A model generated the notes under the pieces. That model did no database searches. It was not told the origin of the DNA and was given only the letters and a program-made list of their open reading frames with translations. A program made the position numbers and the translations under genes. From the NCBI GenBank assembly GCA_016937575.1, contig JAFHKN010000002.1:496001-560000 (forward strand): a DNA stretch of 64,000 bases. Reading direction: 5' to 3'. This document shows positions 36,208 to 45,821 of this stretch, in pieces; the first letter of the stretch is position 1; each line of letters begins with the position of its first letter. Origin of the DNA: Roseomonas aeriglobus. Lineage in GTDB: Bacteria; Pseudomonadota; Alphaproteobacteria; Sphingomonadales; Sphingomonadaceae.

Positions 36208-36873
36208 TCATTCGGCCGCCTGCTCGAACTTCTCGATCACCCAATCCTCTTCCTGCGCGGCCGCAATCCAGTCCTGCATGAAGGGGTGCTGGAGCACCGC
36301 GTTCATATAGGCGGGCGCGAAGCGTGCGACGGGTAGCGAATAGGTGATGATACGGGTCACGACGGGCGCGAACATGATGTCGGCCGCGCCGAAGTCGCCG
36401 AACAGAAACTGGCCGTCGCCGCCGTAGCGCGCCCGGGCCTGTGCCCACAGCTCCATGATACGTTGCAGGTCGGCGAGCACGTCGTCGTCGGGGTGCTTGG
36501 GCTCATAGACCTGGCGGATGTTCATGCTGTGCTTGCGGCGCAGCGCGGCGAACCCCGAGTGCATCTCCGCGGCCATAGACCGCGCCATCGCGCGCGCCGC
36601 CGGGTCGGCCGGCCAGAATTTGTCACCGCCGCTCGCCTCGTTGAGATATTCGATGATGGCCAGGCTGTCCCACACCACGCAGTCGCCATCCCACAGGATC
36701 GGCACCTTGCCCGACGACGGCGCGAATTCGTCGCCCTGGCGGCGCTGTTCCCATTGCTGGTCGTACAGAGGCACGACCATTTCCTCGAACGGCAGCCCCG
36801 ACTGCTTGCACGCGAGCCAGCCGCGCAGCGACCAGGACGAGTAGGCCTTGTTGCCGATGATGAGCTTGAGCAT
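36208..36873 (-). CDS. Glutathione S-transferase family protein
   Basis: A 221-aa protein: N-terminal thioredoxin-like domain (LIIGNKAYSSWSLRGWLACKQSGLPFEE, GKVPILWDGDCVVWDSLAIIEYLNE with the cis-Pro VPIL), then the helical GST-C domain (MHSGFAALRRKHSMNIR, FLFGDFGAADIMFAPVVTR). The serine-rich NKAYSSWS motif is typical of a bacterial GST subgroup of unknown substrate. Start at 36873 chosen because the thioredoxin fold begins there. Confidence 0.87.
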   Translation of the reverse strand: MLKLIIGNKAYSSWSLRGWLACKQSGLPFEEMVVPLYDQQWEQRRQGDEFAPSSGKVPILWDGDCVVWDSLAIIEYLNEASGGDKFWPADPAARAMARSMAAEMHSGFAALRRKHSMNIRQVYEPKHPDDDVLADLQRIMELWAQARARYGGDGQFLFGDFGAADIMFAPVVTRIITYSLPVARFAPAYMNAVLQHPFMQDWIAAAQEEDWVIEKFEQAAE

Positions 36874-37021
36874 GCCCGCTGGGGTAGGGGCGACCTCCCG
36901 CGCTGTCCAGCCGGATGCGGTTCGTGGGTGCCAAGGCCGCCGCTCGCAGCAGCGGGGTTTCCTCGGCGGTGGCGCCCGGTACAGTCGCGCCATTCATGTC
37001 GCGGATAACCGGGGGAATTTC

Positions 37022-39457
37022 ATGCGTCTCGCCCTACTGCCTCTCACGCTCCTGATGTCGACCAGCGCCATCGCGCAGACCGATACGGGCTATCACCGGG
37101 CGCCCGATGCGATCGCCAAGATCCTGGACGCAGCGCCGACCCCGGCGGTGTCGCTCAGCCCCGACCGCCGCACCATGGCGATCCTCGGTCGCGAGAATCT
37201 GCCGACCATCGCCAATCTGTCGCGGCCGATCCTGCGGCTGGCCGGCTACCGCATCGATCCGCGGACCAACGGCCCGGCGGAGGTCCGCAATCAGTGGCTG
37301 AACGCGCTGTCGTTCAAGGATGTCGATACGGGCCGCGAAGTGAAGGTCGCGCTTCCCGCCGGCACGCGCTTCACCAGTGCGGGCTGGTCGCCCGACGGGT
37401 CGAAGATGGCGATCGTCGTCGGGGAGGATGACGGCCTTGCGCTCTGGATCGTCGATCGTGCAGGCACGGCCAAGCCGGTCGCGCGCGGCGTCAACGCGAC
37501 GTTCGGTGGCGCGGTCGAATGGATGCCGGACAGCAGCGCCCTGATCGTGCGCCAGGTCGTCGCAAACCGCGGCCCCGCGCCGACCGTGTCGACCACCCCG
37601 ACCGGCCCGGTAATCCAGGAGAGCCTGGGCCGGCGTGCCGCCACGCGTACCTATCAGGACGTGCTGACCAACGCCGACGACGAAAAGCTGTTCGACTATT
37701 ATTTCGCCGGTCAGCTCGTCCGCATCGATGCCGCGACCGGCGCGGCGACGCCGATCGGCCAGCCGGGCATGATCCGCAGCTTCAGCGTGTCGCCGGACGG
37801 CCGTTACCTGCTGACCCAGCGGCTGAAGCGGCCCTATTCCTATCTGCTCCCCTCGGGCTTCTTCCCGGTCGAGATCGCGGTGACGACGATCGACGGCCAG
37901 CCGGTGAAGACCTTGGTCGACCGTCCGCTTGCCGACGACCTGCCGGTCGACTTCGACGCGGTGGTGAAGGGGCCGCGCGAGCCCGAATGGCGCGCCGACG
38001 CGCCCTCGACGCTCGTCTGGGCCGAGGCGCTCGACGGCGGCGATCCGAAGGCAAAGGTGCCGCACCACGACAAGGTGATGATGCAGGCCGCCCCTTTCAG
38101 TGCGGAACCCGTCGAACTCGCCCGCACGGCCGCGCGCTACGGCGAGATCTACTGGGGTAACGACGATTTCGCGATGATCACCGATCGCGAATGGAAGACG
38201 CGCACCGAGCATCGCTTGGGCGTGACGCCCGGCCAGCCCGGCACCGCCCGGCTGCTGCTGACCCGCAACTATCAGGATCAGTATGGTGACCCCGGGTTGC
38301 CGATGCTGAAGCGCAATGCCGCGGGCAAATCGGTGATGCGCTTCACGCCGGACGCCAAGGCCGTCTTCGTCAGTGGCGAAGGCGCGACCAAGCCCGGCGC
38401 CTTCCCGTTCCTGGCGACGATGCCGGTCGACGGCAGCGCCCAGACCCGGCTGTGGACCGCGAAGCCGCCCTATTACGAAGGTGTCGTCACGCTACTCGAC
38501 GACGCGGGCAAGCGCATCCTGACGCGACGGGAAAGCGCGGTGCTGGCGCCCAACTATGTCATCCGCACGGTGAAGGGCGGGGCGGCCAAGCAGGTCACCA
38601 ACTTCGCCGATCCCGCGCCGTCGCTGGCCGGCGTGAAGCAGCAGACGATCACCTATACGCGTGCGGACGGTGTGCCGCTGTCGGGCACGCTCTACACGCC
38701 GGCCGGCTATGATGCGAAGCGCGACGGGCCGCTGCCGACATTGCTGTGGGCCTATCCGTCCGAGTTCACCGACGCCGCGGTCGCCGGGCAGACGGTCGAC
38801 CAGGGCAATCGCTTCACGCGACCGCGCGGGATCAGCCATCTGTTCCTGCTGACCCAGGGCTATGCGATCCTCGACGATCCCGCGATGCCGATCATCGGCG
38901 CGAACGGCGCGGAGGCCAACGACACTTACATCAAGCAGCTGCGTGAAGATGCTGAAGCCGCGGTCGAGGCCGTGGTGAAGATGGGCGTCGGCGACCGTGA
39001 CCGGATGGCGGTTGGCGGCCATAGCTACGGCGCGTTCATGACCGCCAATCTGCTCGCCCACACCGACCTGTTCCGCGCGGGCATCGCTCGGTCGGGCGCG
39101 TATAACCGCACGCTGACCCCGTTCGGCTTCCAGGCGGAGCAGCGCACCTATTGGCAGGCGACGCCGACCTATACCGAGATGAGCCCCTTCACCTACGCCA
39201 ACAAGATCAAGGAGCCGATCCTGCTGATCCACGGCGCGGCGGACGACAATTCGGGGACGTTCCCGATCCAGTCGGATCGCATGTACGCGGCATTGAAGGG
39301 GAATGGCGCGACCGTCCGTTACGTCTCGTTGCCGAACGAGCCGCATGGGTATCGCGCGCTGGAGTCGACCAACGAGACGCTGTGGCAGATGACCGATTGG
39401 CTCGATCGGTACGTGAAGCCGAAGAAGGCGGCGGCTCCGGTGGCGGCCGCTCAGTAA
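37022..39457 (+). CDS. Secreted S9-family prolyl oligopeptidase / acylaminoacyl-peptidase-like
   Basis: An 811-aa protein: signal peptide (MRLALLPLTLLMSTSAIAQ), a beta-propeller with WSPDGSKMAIV-type blades, then an alpha/beta-hydrolase domain with GGHSYGAFMTANLL (nucleophile Ser), GAADDNSGTFPIQS (Asp) and NEPHGY (His) in order. It probably degrades peptides in the periplasm or outside the cell; glutamyl-type or dipeptidyl-type specificity cannot be decided. GGGGG precedes the ATG. It stands divergently from the GST gene. Confidence 0.9.
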   Translation: MRLALLPLTLLMSTSAIAQTDTGYHRAPDAIAKILDAAPTPAVSLSPDRRTMAILGRENLPTIANLSRPILRLAGYRIDPRTNGPAEVRNQWLNALSFKDVDTGREVKVALPAGTRFTSAGWSPDGSKMAIVVGEDDGLALWIVDRAGTAKPVARGVNATFGGAVEWMPDSSALIVRQVVANRGPAPTVSTTPTGPVIQESLGRRAATRTYQDVLTNADDEKLFDYYFAGQLVRIDAATGAATPIGQPGMIRSFSVSPDGRYLLTQRLKRPYSYLLPSGFFPVEIAVTTIDGQPVKTLVDRPLADDLPVDFDAVVKGPREPEWRADAPSTLVWAEALDGGDPKAKVPHHDKVMMQAAPFSAEPVELARTAARYGEIYWGNDDFAMITDREWKTRTEHRLGVTPGQPGTARLLLTRNYQDQYGDPGLPMLKRNAAGKSVMRFTPDAKAVFVSGEGATKPGAFPFLATMPVDGSAQTRLWTAKPPYYEGVVTLLDDAGKRILTRRESAVLAPNYVIRTVKGGAAKQVTNFADPAPSLAGVKQQTITYTRADGVPLSGTLYTPAGYDAKRDGPLPTLLWAYPSEFTDAAVAGQTVDQGNRFTRPRGISHLFLLTQGYAILDDPAMPIIGANGAEANDTYIKQLREDAEAAVEAVVKMGVGDRDRMAVGGHSYGAFMTANLLAHTDLFRAGIARSGAYNRTLTPFGFQAEQRTYWQATPTYTEMSPFTYANKIKEPILLIHGAADDNSGTFPIQSDRMYAALKGNGATVRYVSLPNEPHGYRALESTNETLWQMTDWLDRYVKPKKAAAPVAAAQ

Positions 39458-39495
39458 GATGTAAGGGAGGGGGAACACCCACGCCCCCTCCCTCC

Positions 39496-39588
39496 TCATC
39501 CCCGCGAAGGCGGGGATCGCTAGTCGCTGAACGCGGTGAGTCTCACGAAGGCCAGCCAGAATTTATCCCTGCCTTCGCGGGGATGACG
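39496..39588. repeat. Intergenic palindromic repeat, family A copy 3 (inverted)
   Basis: About 93 bp in the opposite orientation to the other copies: read on the minus strand it gives ATTCTGGCTGG, GTGAGACTCA and TTCAGCGACTA in the same order, between TCATCCCCGCGAAGGC-type arms. It sits between the convergent S9 peptidase and AI-2E/PerM-type permease genes. Confidence 0.75.
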
Positions 39589-39589
39589 G

Positions 39590-40627
39590 CTAGTGAGACG
39601 AATCGAGCGTCTTCCCCAACGCCCCTTTGATCCACAACTCCCGCACCAGAACCACGACCAGCACCGTGATCGGCCCGCCGAGCAGCAGCCCGGTCGACCC
39701 CAGGATCGCGCCGATCGCGAACAGCGAGAACATCGTGACAGCCGGCGGGATCTTGACCGTGTGGCGCATGACCATCGGGTTCACGAGATTGCCGTCGATC
39801 TGTTGGACGATGAAATAGACCAGGATCACCTGCCAGATCGCATCGCCGCCCATCGTCAGCCCGACCAGCACGCCAGGTGCCGCCGCCATCAGCGGGCCGA
39901 TGACGGGCACGAAGCCGAGCAGGGCGGCGATGACGGCGAGCGCGAGGGGGGAGGGGGCACCGACGATCACCAGTCCGGCGAAGATGCCGACCCCGACGAA
40001 GACCATCGAGACCAGCTGCCCGCGCAGCCAGGCACGCAGCGTCCCGCCGATTTCGCCCAGCACGTCGTCGGCGCGGTCTTCCCACCGCTGCGGCAGGACG
40101 AGGCGTATGCCCTTGCGGTACGTCCGCGGTTGGGTCGCGAGGAAGATGCCGCCGAGCAGCGCGAGCAGCAGCGCCGACAGCAGGTTCGCGACGAAGGTGA
40201 CGATGCCCTGGAGGATCGAGAAGATGCTGCTGCCGCTGGGCGCCAGTTTTTCGGCGATGCCGTTCAGCCTCTGCTCGCCGACACGCTCGCTCAGGTCGTG
40301 CCAGCCGCCGGGGATCAGGCCGATCAGCTGATTGAGCTGATTGACCAGCTCGCGCCCGAACAACAGACTGATTCCGCCGATCAGCGCGACGATCAGCAAT
40401 GCGCCGATCGCCAGCGCCAGACCGTGGGGCAGGTGCAAGACGTTCGTCAGCTTGCGCGCGACGCCGTCCAGAATGATCGCGACCAGCGTCGCGGAAAACA
40501 GCAACAGCAGGACGGGCTTGAGCGCCCAGACCGCAGCGAGCGCAACCAGGATCGCGATGACCGCGCTCGCGTGGCGCGCCACCCGCCGGGACGACATCCG
40601 CGGACGGGCAGGCGGCCGGCGGTCCAT
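39590..40627 (-). CDS. AI-2E family (PerM-like) transporter
   Basis: A 345-aa membrane protein with about 7-8 helices: two at the N-terminus, a middle amphipathic region (VNQLNQLIGLIPGGWHDLSERV), and the family core ALLGFVPVIGPLMAAAPGVLVGL followed by QIDGNLVNPMVMRHTVKIPP. The AI-2E/UPF0118 family includes TqsA and Na+/H+ antiporters, so the cargo is uncertain. It ends 1 bp before engB begins its stop on the same strand, suggesting co-transcription with engB-yidC. Confidence 0.86.
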   Translation of the reverse strand: MDRRPPARPRMSSRRVARHASAVIAILVALAAVWALKPVLLLLFSATLVAIILDGVARKLTNVLHLPHGLALAIGALLIVALIGGISLLFGRELVNQLNQLIGLIPGGWHDLSERVGEQRLNGIAEKLAPSGSSIFSILQGIVTFVANLLSALLLALLGGIFLATQPRTYRKGIRLVLPQRWEDRADDVLGEIGGTLRAWLRGQLVSMVFVGVGIFAGLVIVGAPSPLALAVIAALLGFVPVIGPLMAAAPGVLVGLTMGGDAIWQVILVYFIVQQIDGNLVNPMVMRHTVKIPPAVTMFSLFAIGAILGSTGLLLGGPITVLVVVLVRELWIKGALGKTLDSSH

Positions 40628-40628
40628 G

Positions 40629-41291
40629 TCAGCCGATCGCCTCGATCACCGCGGCGCGCAGGTCGGCGATGCCCATACCCTTTTCGCTCGACGTCTGGAT
40701 GATGTCGGGGTGGGCGGCAGGGCGTTTGCGCACTTCATCGGCGGTCTTGGCAGTCACGTCGGTCAGCGCGGTCGCCTTGATCTTGTCGGCCTTGGTCAGC
40801 ACCACGCGGTAGCTGACGGCGGCGGCGTCGAGCATGTCCATGATCTCGCGGTCGACCGGCTTGATGCCGTGGCGGCTGTCGATCAGCACCAGCGCACGTT
40901 TCAGCACCGTGCGCCCGCGCAGATAGTCGTTCACCAGAAACCGCCACTTCTTGACGAGGTCCTTGGGCGCCTCGGCAAAGCCATAGCCGGGCATGTCGAC
41001 CAGCCGGAACTTCAGCGGTTCGCCGACGTCGAAGAAATTGAGCTCCTGCGTCCGCCCGGGCGTGTTCGACGTGCGGGCCAGCGCATTGCGGTTGGTCAGC
41101 GCGTTGATCAGCGACGATTTGCCGACGTTCGACCGGCCGGCGAACGCGACTTCCGGCGCGTCCATCGGCGGCAGATGCTGCAGCGCCGGGGCAGACTTCA
41201 GGAACGCGATCGGCCCGGCGAAGGTCTTGCGCGCCACCTCGACCAGTTCGGGATCGAACCCTTCGGCCGCCGGAGTGGGGACGTCGGTCAC
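40629..41291 (-). CDS. engB: Ribosome biogenesis GTP-binding protein EngB (YsxC/YihA)
   Basis: A 220-aa small GTPase: [19 protein letters not shown] (G1), [14 protein letters not shown] (G2), DMPGYGFA (G3) and LTKADKI (G4). It aids large-subunit assembly. The start is a GTG at 41291 that overlaps the yidC stop by 4 bp (GTGA); a longer reading into yidC is not family-like. Confidence 0.95.
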   Translation of the reverse strand: MTDVPTPAAEGFDPELVEVARKTFAGPIAFLKSAPALQHLPPMDAPEVAFAGRSNVGKSSLINALTNRNALARTSNTPGRTQELNFFDVGEPLKFRLVDMPGYGFAEAPKDLVKKWRFLVNDYLRGRTVLKRALVLIDSRHGIKPVDREIMDMLDAAAVSYRVVLTKADKIKATALTDVTAKTADEVRKRPAAHPDIIQTSSEKGMGIADLRAAVIEAIG

Positions 41292-42994
41292 TTCGCGGCG
41301 GCCGTCTTCAGGCCCGGGTGGCGCGAATAAAGCCACTGCTGCTGCGCGATCGTCAGCAGGTTCGACGTGATCCAGTAGACCTGCAGGCCGACCGCGAACG
41401 GCGCCATGACGAACATCAGCACCCACGGCATCAGGCTGAAGACCTGCTTCTGGACGTCGTCCATCGGCTGCGGGTTCAGGCGGAACTGCGCCCACATCGA
41501 GACGCCGAGCAGGATCGGGATGACGCCGATCGCAATGAAGTGCGGGGGCGTGAAGTTCAGCAGGCCGAACAGGTTGACCGGGGTCAGCGGATCGGGCGCC
41601 GACAGATCCTTGATCCACAGCACGAACGGCTGGTGGCGCATTTCGATCGTCAGCATCAGCACCTTGTAGAGTGCGTAGAAGATCGGGATCTGAATGAGCG
41701 TCGGCAGGCAGCCGGCCAGGGGATTGACGCCCTCCTGCTTGTACAGGCCCATCATTTCCTGCTGCAGGCGCGGCTTGTCGTCCTTGTAGCGCTCCTGGAG
41801 CGCCTTAAGCTTCGGCTGCAGCGCGCGCATGCCGGCCATCGACGCGAACTGGCGCTGCGCGACCGGGAACATGATCAGGCGCACGGTCAGCGTCAGCAGG
41901 ATGATCGCCAGGCCAAAGTTGCCGACCATGCGGAACAGCCAGTCGAGATATTTGAAGATCGGCTTTTCGATGACTTCGAACCAGCCCCAGTCGATCGCCT
42001 TACCGAAGTGCGGGATGCCCAGCGTATCTTCGTAGCGGTCGAGCAGGTTCACTTCCTTGGCGCCGGCGAAGAAGCGACCCGTGGTCACCATCGCCGCGCC
42101 CGGTGCGACCGTCTTCGGCGCGGCGGTATAGTCGGCCTGATAGGTCTGGTTGGCGCCGGCGCGGAACTGCGCGGTGACGTCCGCCCCTTGGTCGGGGATC
42201 GCCGCAGTCAGCCAATATTTGTCGACGAAGCCGAACCAACCGCCCTTCGACGTAAAGGTCGCCGGCGCCTTGTCGATGTCCTTGAAGTTGACGCTGTAAT
42301 CGGCCGCGCCGTTGTGCGCCGACATCGGACCCGTATGGATCGTCCAGCTGTCCGGATCCTTCGACACGCCGACGCGCGTGACGTAGCTGTAGGGCGCGAC
42401 GGAGATCGGCGCGCCGCCGGCGTTGGCGACCGTCTGGCGGACGGTGAACATGTAATTCTGGTCGACCGACAGCTCGATCGCGAAGCGCTGACCCGTAGCG
42501 TTGGCGGCGGTCAGCGTGACCGGGCGGTTCGGCGCGAGCAGCTGGCCCGAGGCCTGCCACACCGCGTCCGCCGCCGGGGGCGCGAAGCCCTCTGCGCCGC
42601 GCCAGCCGAAGCCGGCGAAATAGGCATCGGTCGTGCCGGCCGGCGACAGCAGGCGGATCGGCGGCGAGTTCTTCGCGATCGTCTCGTCGTATTTGGTCAG
42701 GATCAGGTCGTCGATCCGCGCGCCCTTCAGGTTGATCGACCCCTTCAGCGTCGGCGTTTCGATGCGCACGCGCGGGGTTTCTGCGAGCACGACGTTGCGG
42801 TCGCGGATCGCGGTCGGCGAATCGGCAGTCGGGTCGGCGCTCGGGTTCGGCAGCGGCTTTGTCTTACCGCCTTCGATCTTGGTGACCGGCGGGTTGGCCG
42901 CGGGAAAGAAGGTGCGCGTGATGACTGGCCAGCCGAACAGGATCAGCGCCGCCAGGACCGCGAACAGCACGAAATTCTTGTTGTCGTTGCTCAA
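41288..42994 (-). CDS. yidC: Membrane protein insertase YidC
   Basis: A 568-aa Oxa1/YidC protein: N-terminal anchor ([19 protein letters not shown]), a long periplasmic P1 domain (about 60-340), then the insertase core ([73 protein letters not shown]). It inserts and folds inner-membrane proteins. It starts 21 bp after yidD in the conserved rpmH-rnpA-yidD-yidC-engB order. Confidence 0.97.
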   Translation of the reverse strand: MSNDNKNFVLFAVLAALILFGWPVITRTFFPAANPPVTKIEGGKTKPLPNPSADPTADSPTAIRDRNVVLAETPRVRIETPTLKGSINLKGARIDDLILTKYDETIAKNSPPIRLLSPAGTTDAYFAGFGWRGAEGFAPPAADAVWQASGQLLAPNRPVTLTAANATGQRFAIELSVDQNYMFTVRQTVANAGGAPISVAPYSYVTRVGVSKDPDSWTIHTGPMSAHNGAADYSVNFKDIDKAPATFTSKGGWFGFVDKYWLTAAIPDQGADVTAQFRAGANQTYQADYTAAPKTVAPGAAMVTTGRFFAGAKEVNLLDRYEDTLGIPHFGKAIDWGWFEVIEKPIFKYLDWLFRMVGNFGLAIILLTLTVRLIMFPVAQRQFASMAGMRALQPKLKALQERYKDDKPRLQQEMMGLYKQEGVNPLAGCLPTLIQIPIFYALYKVLMLTIEMRHQPFVLWIKDLSAPDPLTPVNLFGLLNFTPPHFIAIGVIPILLGVSMWAQFRLNPQPMDDVQKQVFSLMPWVLMFVMAPFAVGLQVYWITSNLLTIAQQQWLYSRHPGLKTAAAK

Positions 42995-43015
42995 GCGTCT
43001 TCCCCGAAAATCTCT

Positions 43016-43228
43016 TTAGGGCACCGGATCATGGCCATGACCGCCCCATGGATGACAGCGCGCGATCCGCTTCGCCGCCAGCCAGCTTCCTTTGGCCGCG
43101 CCATAGCGGCGAAGCGCCTCTATTGCATAGGCCGAACATGACGGGCTGTAGCGGCACGATGCCGGCAGCAGCAGCGAGGGGCCGAGCTGCCAGAGGCGGG
43201 CGATCGCCATGAGGAGGCGGGCCATCAT
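43016..43228 (-). CDS. yidD: Membrane protein insertion efficiency factor YidD
   Basis: A 70-aa protein with the invariant core [54 protein letters not shown], including the conserved Cys pair and the RCHPW motif. It helps YidC-dependent insertion. Start taken at the double Met (43228), since upstream residues come from a palindromic repeat. Confidence 0.94.
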   Translation of the reverse strand: MMARLLMAIARLWQLGPSLLLPASCRYSPSCSAYAIEALRRYGAAKGSWLAAKRIARCHPWGGHGHDPVP

Positions 43229-43246
43229 GATGCCCGTCTTCCAGTC

Positions 43247-43340
43247 GTCATCCCCCCGCACGCGGGGGTCAATTCTGGCTGCACTTGGTGAGTCTCATCA
43301 CCTTCAGCGACCATTGATTCCCGCCTTCGCCGGAATGACG
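43247..43340. repeat. Intergenic palindromic repeat, family A copy 4
   Basis: About 94 bp with arms GTCATCCCCCCGCACGCGGGGG and TCCCGCCTTCGCCGGAATGAC, and inner words AATTCTGGCTGCACTTGGTG, AGTCTCATCA and TTCAGCGACCATTGATT. It separates rnpA from yidD, inside a conserved operon. Confidence 0.75.
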
Positions 43341-43361
43341 GTTGCGAGGGGGAGGGCGAAG

Positions 43362-43712
43362 TCACCGCGGCGCCGCCTTGCGAATCGCCTTCACCAGATC
43401 TGCGCGCAGATCATCCCACGGCCGTTCGATCCCGGGACCGCCACGCCCGATCAGGATGTGGTCCGCACCGGCAACGCCCTCCGTCGCCAGTATCTCGCGC
43501 GCCAGTGCCCGGAACCGCCGCTTCATCCGATTGCGCACCACCGCGCGCGAATCGACCTTCTTGGAGACCGTGATCCCGATCCGCGGGCGGGGGTCGCCGT
43601 CGTTCCGCGGGTACACCAAAAGCACGAAGCCGGGCATCGCTGCCCGGCGTCCGCCGTTTGCCTTCAGATAATCCGCGCGGGCCGTGACCCGCGCGATGCC
43701 GTCGTGGCTCAG
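43362..43712 (-). CDS. rnpA: Ribonuclease P protein component
   Basis: A 116-aa basic protein: [55 protein letters not shown] (the RNR signature) and [11 protein letters not shown]. It binds RNase P RNA for tRNA 5' maturation. No ATG, GTG or TTG is in frame between position 43362's conserved body and well upstream of rpmH. The best-fitting start is a CTG at 43712 that overlaps the rpmH stop by 4 bp (CTGA) and gives a normal length. Confidence 0.93.
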   Translation of the reverse strand: MSHDGIARVTARADYLKANGGRRAAMPGFVLLVYPRNDGDPRPRIGITVSKKVDSRAVVRNRMKRRFRALAREILATEGVAGADHILIGRGGPGIERPWDDLRADLVKAIRKAAPR

Positions 43713-43843
43713 GCCGACAGCTTCTTGCGGCCGCGCGCGCGGCGAGCGCGAATCACGTTGCGACCACCGACCGTCGCCATCCGCGAGCGGAAGCCGTGAC
43801 GGCGTGCACGCACCAGGTTGCTCGGCTGAAAGGTCCGCTTCAT
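43709..43843 (-). CDS. rpmH: 50S ribosomal protein L34
   Basis: A 44-aa protein, [20 protein letters not shown] followed by [24 protein letters not shown], which is a textbook bL34. It is a late-assembling 50S protein. Its stop TGA lies inside the CTGA that appears to start rnpA. Confidence 0.98.
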   Translation of the reverse strand: MKRTFQPSNLVRARRHGFRSRMATVGGRNVIRARRARGRKKLSA

Positions 43844-43926
43844 CGTTCATTCCCAATTCGTCAAAAGTCAAAAGGCCGCCACACGGGACGGCCACGTCGG
43901 CGGCTCCCATAGGCAAAGCCCCTGGA

Positions 43927-44211
43927 TTAGTCAACGCTTGCTGCTGCCTGCTCGCGGAGGCGCCGGCGGCGTGCCGAGGCCCGCCTGAGCGCCCGATCCG
44001 CCAGCCGCCCGGTGCGCGGGAAGCGCCGCTTGCCGCGCGCGAACTGGTACTTCGCCCACCGCGAATTCTGCAACACCAGACCGGCACCCCCGGCGAAGGT
44101 GAAGATGCCCGCCGGCCCCGGCAACAGCGCGGCCAGCGGCGTCACCAGAATCAGCAGGACGCCCAGCGACAGGGCCGCAGTGCGCAACGCTGGATTTCGG
44201 GGACGACTCAC
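43927..44211 (-). CDS. Small PGPGW-like membrane protein
   Basis: A 94-aa protein with one hydrophobic hairpin (ALSLGVLLILVTPLAALLPGPAGIFTFAGGAGLVLQ) and a strongly basic tail. LPGPAGIFTFAGGAGLVLQNSRWAKYQF resembles the putative transmembrane PGPGW family. Function unknown. It lies 83 bp upstream of rpmH on the same strand and is divergent from comM. Confidence 0.7.
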   Translation of the reverse strand: MSRPRNPALRTAALSLGVLLILVTPLAALLPGPAGIFTFAGGAGLVLQNSRWAKYQFARGKRRFPRTGRLADRALRRASARRRRLREQAAASVD

Positions 44212-44309
44212 CGGGCCGATGTGGCCCCCGCGTATTGACCTTGCAAGACACTTCCAGCGGACAATTGTTTCGCTATGGTTGCAACCTGGATCAGGGGAAG
44301 GGGGCTCAG

Positions 44310-45818
44310 GTGGTCGCGATCGTGTCGACCGTGGCGTATCTCGGGCTGGAGGCGCGGGGAGTCGAGGTGCAGTGCACTTTGGTCGCCGGACTGCCGGCCT
44401 TCGTCGTCGTCGGCCTGCCCGACAAGGCGGTGGCGGAAAGCCGCGAGCGCGTGCGGGGCGCGATCGCCGCGATGGGCCTGGCGCTGCCGCCCAAGCGGAT
44501 CACGGTCAACCTGTCGCCCGCCGACCTGCCGAAGGAAGGATCGCATTTCGACCTGCCGATCGCGCTCGCGTTGCTGGCGGCGATGGGCGTCGTCGATGCC
44601 GAGACGCTGAGCGAGTATGTCATCGTCGGCGAACTCGGGCTCGACGGTCGCATCCAGGCCTCGCCCGGCGTGCTGCTCGCGGCGCTCCACGCCTCGGCGG
44701 AAGGAAAGGGCCTGGTCTGCCCCGCCGCGCAAGGGCCGGAGGCGGCGTGGGCCGGATCGGTCGAGGTCTTGGCCGCGCCCGACATGATCGGCCTGCTCAA
44801 CCACCTCAAGGGCCTCCAGCTCCTTTCCCCGCCCCAGCCCGGCGAAGCGGCGGAGCCCGGCTTCGGCCCCGACCTGAAACAGGTGAAGGGCCAGGAAACC
44901 GCCAAGCGCGCGCTGGAGATCGCGGCGGCCGGCGGGCATAATCTGCTGATGGTCGGCCCGCCCGGATCGGGAAAGTCGCTGATGGCCGCCTGCCTGCCCG
45001 GCATCCTGCCGCCGCTCGACGCGGCCGAGGCGCTCGAAGTCTCGATGGTGCAGTCGGTCGCCGGGACGCTGAGCGGGGGGCGCCTGACCCGCGCGCGGCC
45101 ATTCCGCAACCCGCATCATTCGGCGTCGATGGCGGCGCTGACCGGCGGTGGGCTGCGCGTGAAGCCGGGCGAGGTCAGCCTCGCACATCTCGGCGTCCTG
45201 TTCCTTGACGAACTGCCCGAATTCCAGCGCGCCGTGCTCGATTCGCTGCGCCAGCCGCTGGAAACCGGTACTGTCAGCGTGGCGCGGGCGAATGCGCACG
45301 TGACGTTCCCGGCGAACGTCCAGCTGGTCGCGGCGATGAACCCGTGCCGCTGCGGGCATCTGGGCGACCCCGCCCTCGCCTGCGCCCGTGCGCCGCGGTG
45401 TGCGGCGGACTATCAGGCGAAGGTCTCTGGCCCACTTCTCGACCGAATCGATTTGCATGTCGACGTCGCCGCGGTCAGTGCCGCCGACCTGGTCCTGCCG
45501 CCCCCGACCGAAGGTTCCGCCGAAGTCGCCGCTCGCGTTGCCGCCGCCCGCGCCGTCCAGTCCGTCCGCTATGCCGCCGACACCGCGCGCACCAATGCCG
45601 AGGCCGATGGCCCCGTTCTCGACGCGCATTCCACTCCCGACGACGCCGGCCGCGCGCTGCTGGCGCAAGCGGCCGAAGCGATGCGCCTGTCGGCTCGCAG
45701 CTATACCCGCGTGCTGCGGGTCGCTCGGACCATCGCGGATCTGGCGGGTGCGGAGCGCGTCGGGCGCATTCATGTGGCCGAGGCGCTCAGCTATCGACGG
45801 CAAGCGCCGCGCGCGTGA
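44310..45818 (+). CDS. comM: YifB/ComM family Mg-chelatase-like AAA ATPase
   Basis: A 502-aa protein: N-terminal Lon-protease-like ChlI fold (VVAIVSTVAYLGLEARGVEVQCTLVAGLPAF), AAA core with GPPGSGKSLMAACLPGILPPL (Walker A), FRNPHHSASMAALTGGG, GVLFLDELPEF (Walker B), and a C-terminal YifB domain ending SARSYTRVLRVARTIADLAG. In competent bacteria ComM is a branch-migration helicase for transformation. The start is a GTG at 44310 after an AGGGGAAGGGGG stretch. Confidence 0.92.
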   Translation: MVAIVSTVAYLGLEARGVEVQCTLVAGLPAFVVVGLPDKAVAESRERVRGAIAAMGLALPPKRITVNLSPADLPKEGSHFDLPIALALLAAMGVVDAETLSEYVIVGELGLDGRIQASPGVLLAALHASAEGKGLVCPAAQGPEAAWAGSVEVLAAPDMIGLLNHLKGLQLLSPPQPGEAAEPGFGPDLKQVKGQETAKRALEIAAAGGHNLLMVGPPGSGKSLMAACLPGILPPLDAAEALEVSMVQSVAGTLSGGRLTRARPFRNPHHSASMAALTGGGLRVKPGEVSLAHLGVLFLDELPEFQRAVLDSLRQPLETGTVSVARANAHVTFPANVQLVAAMNPCRCGHLGDPALACARAPRCAADYQAKVSGPLLDRIDLHVDVAAVSAADLVLPPPTEGSAEVAARVAAARAVQSVRYAADTARTNAEADGPVLDAHSTPDDAGRALLAQAAEAMRLSARSYTRVLRVARTIADLAGAERVGRIHVAEALSYRRQAPRA

Positions 45819-45821
45819 GCC

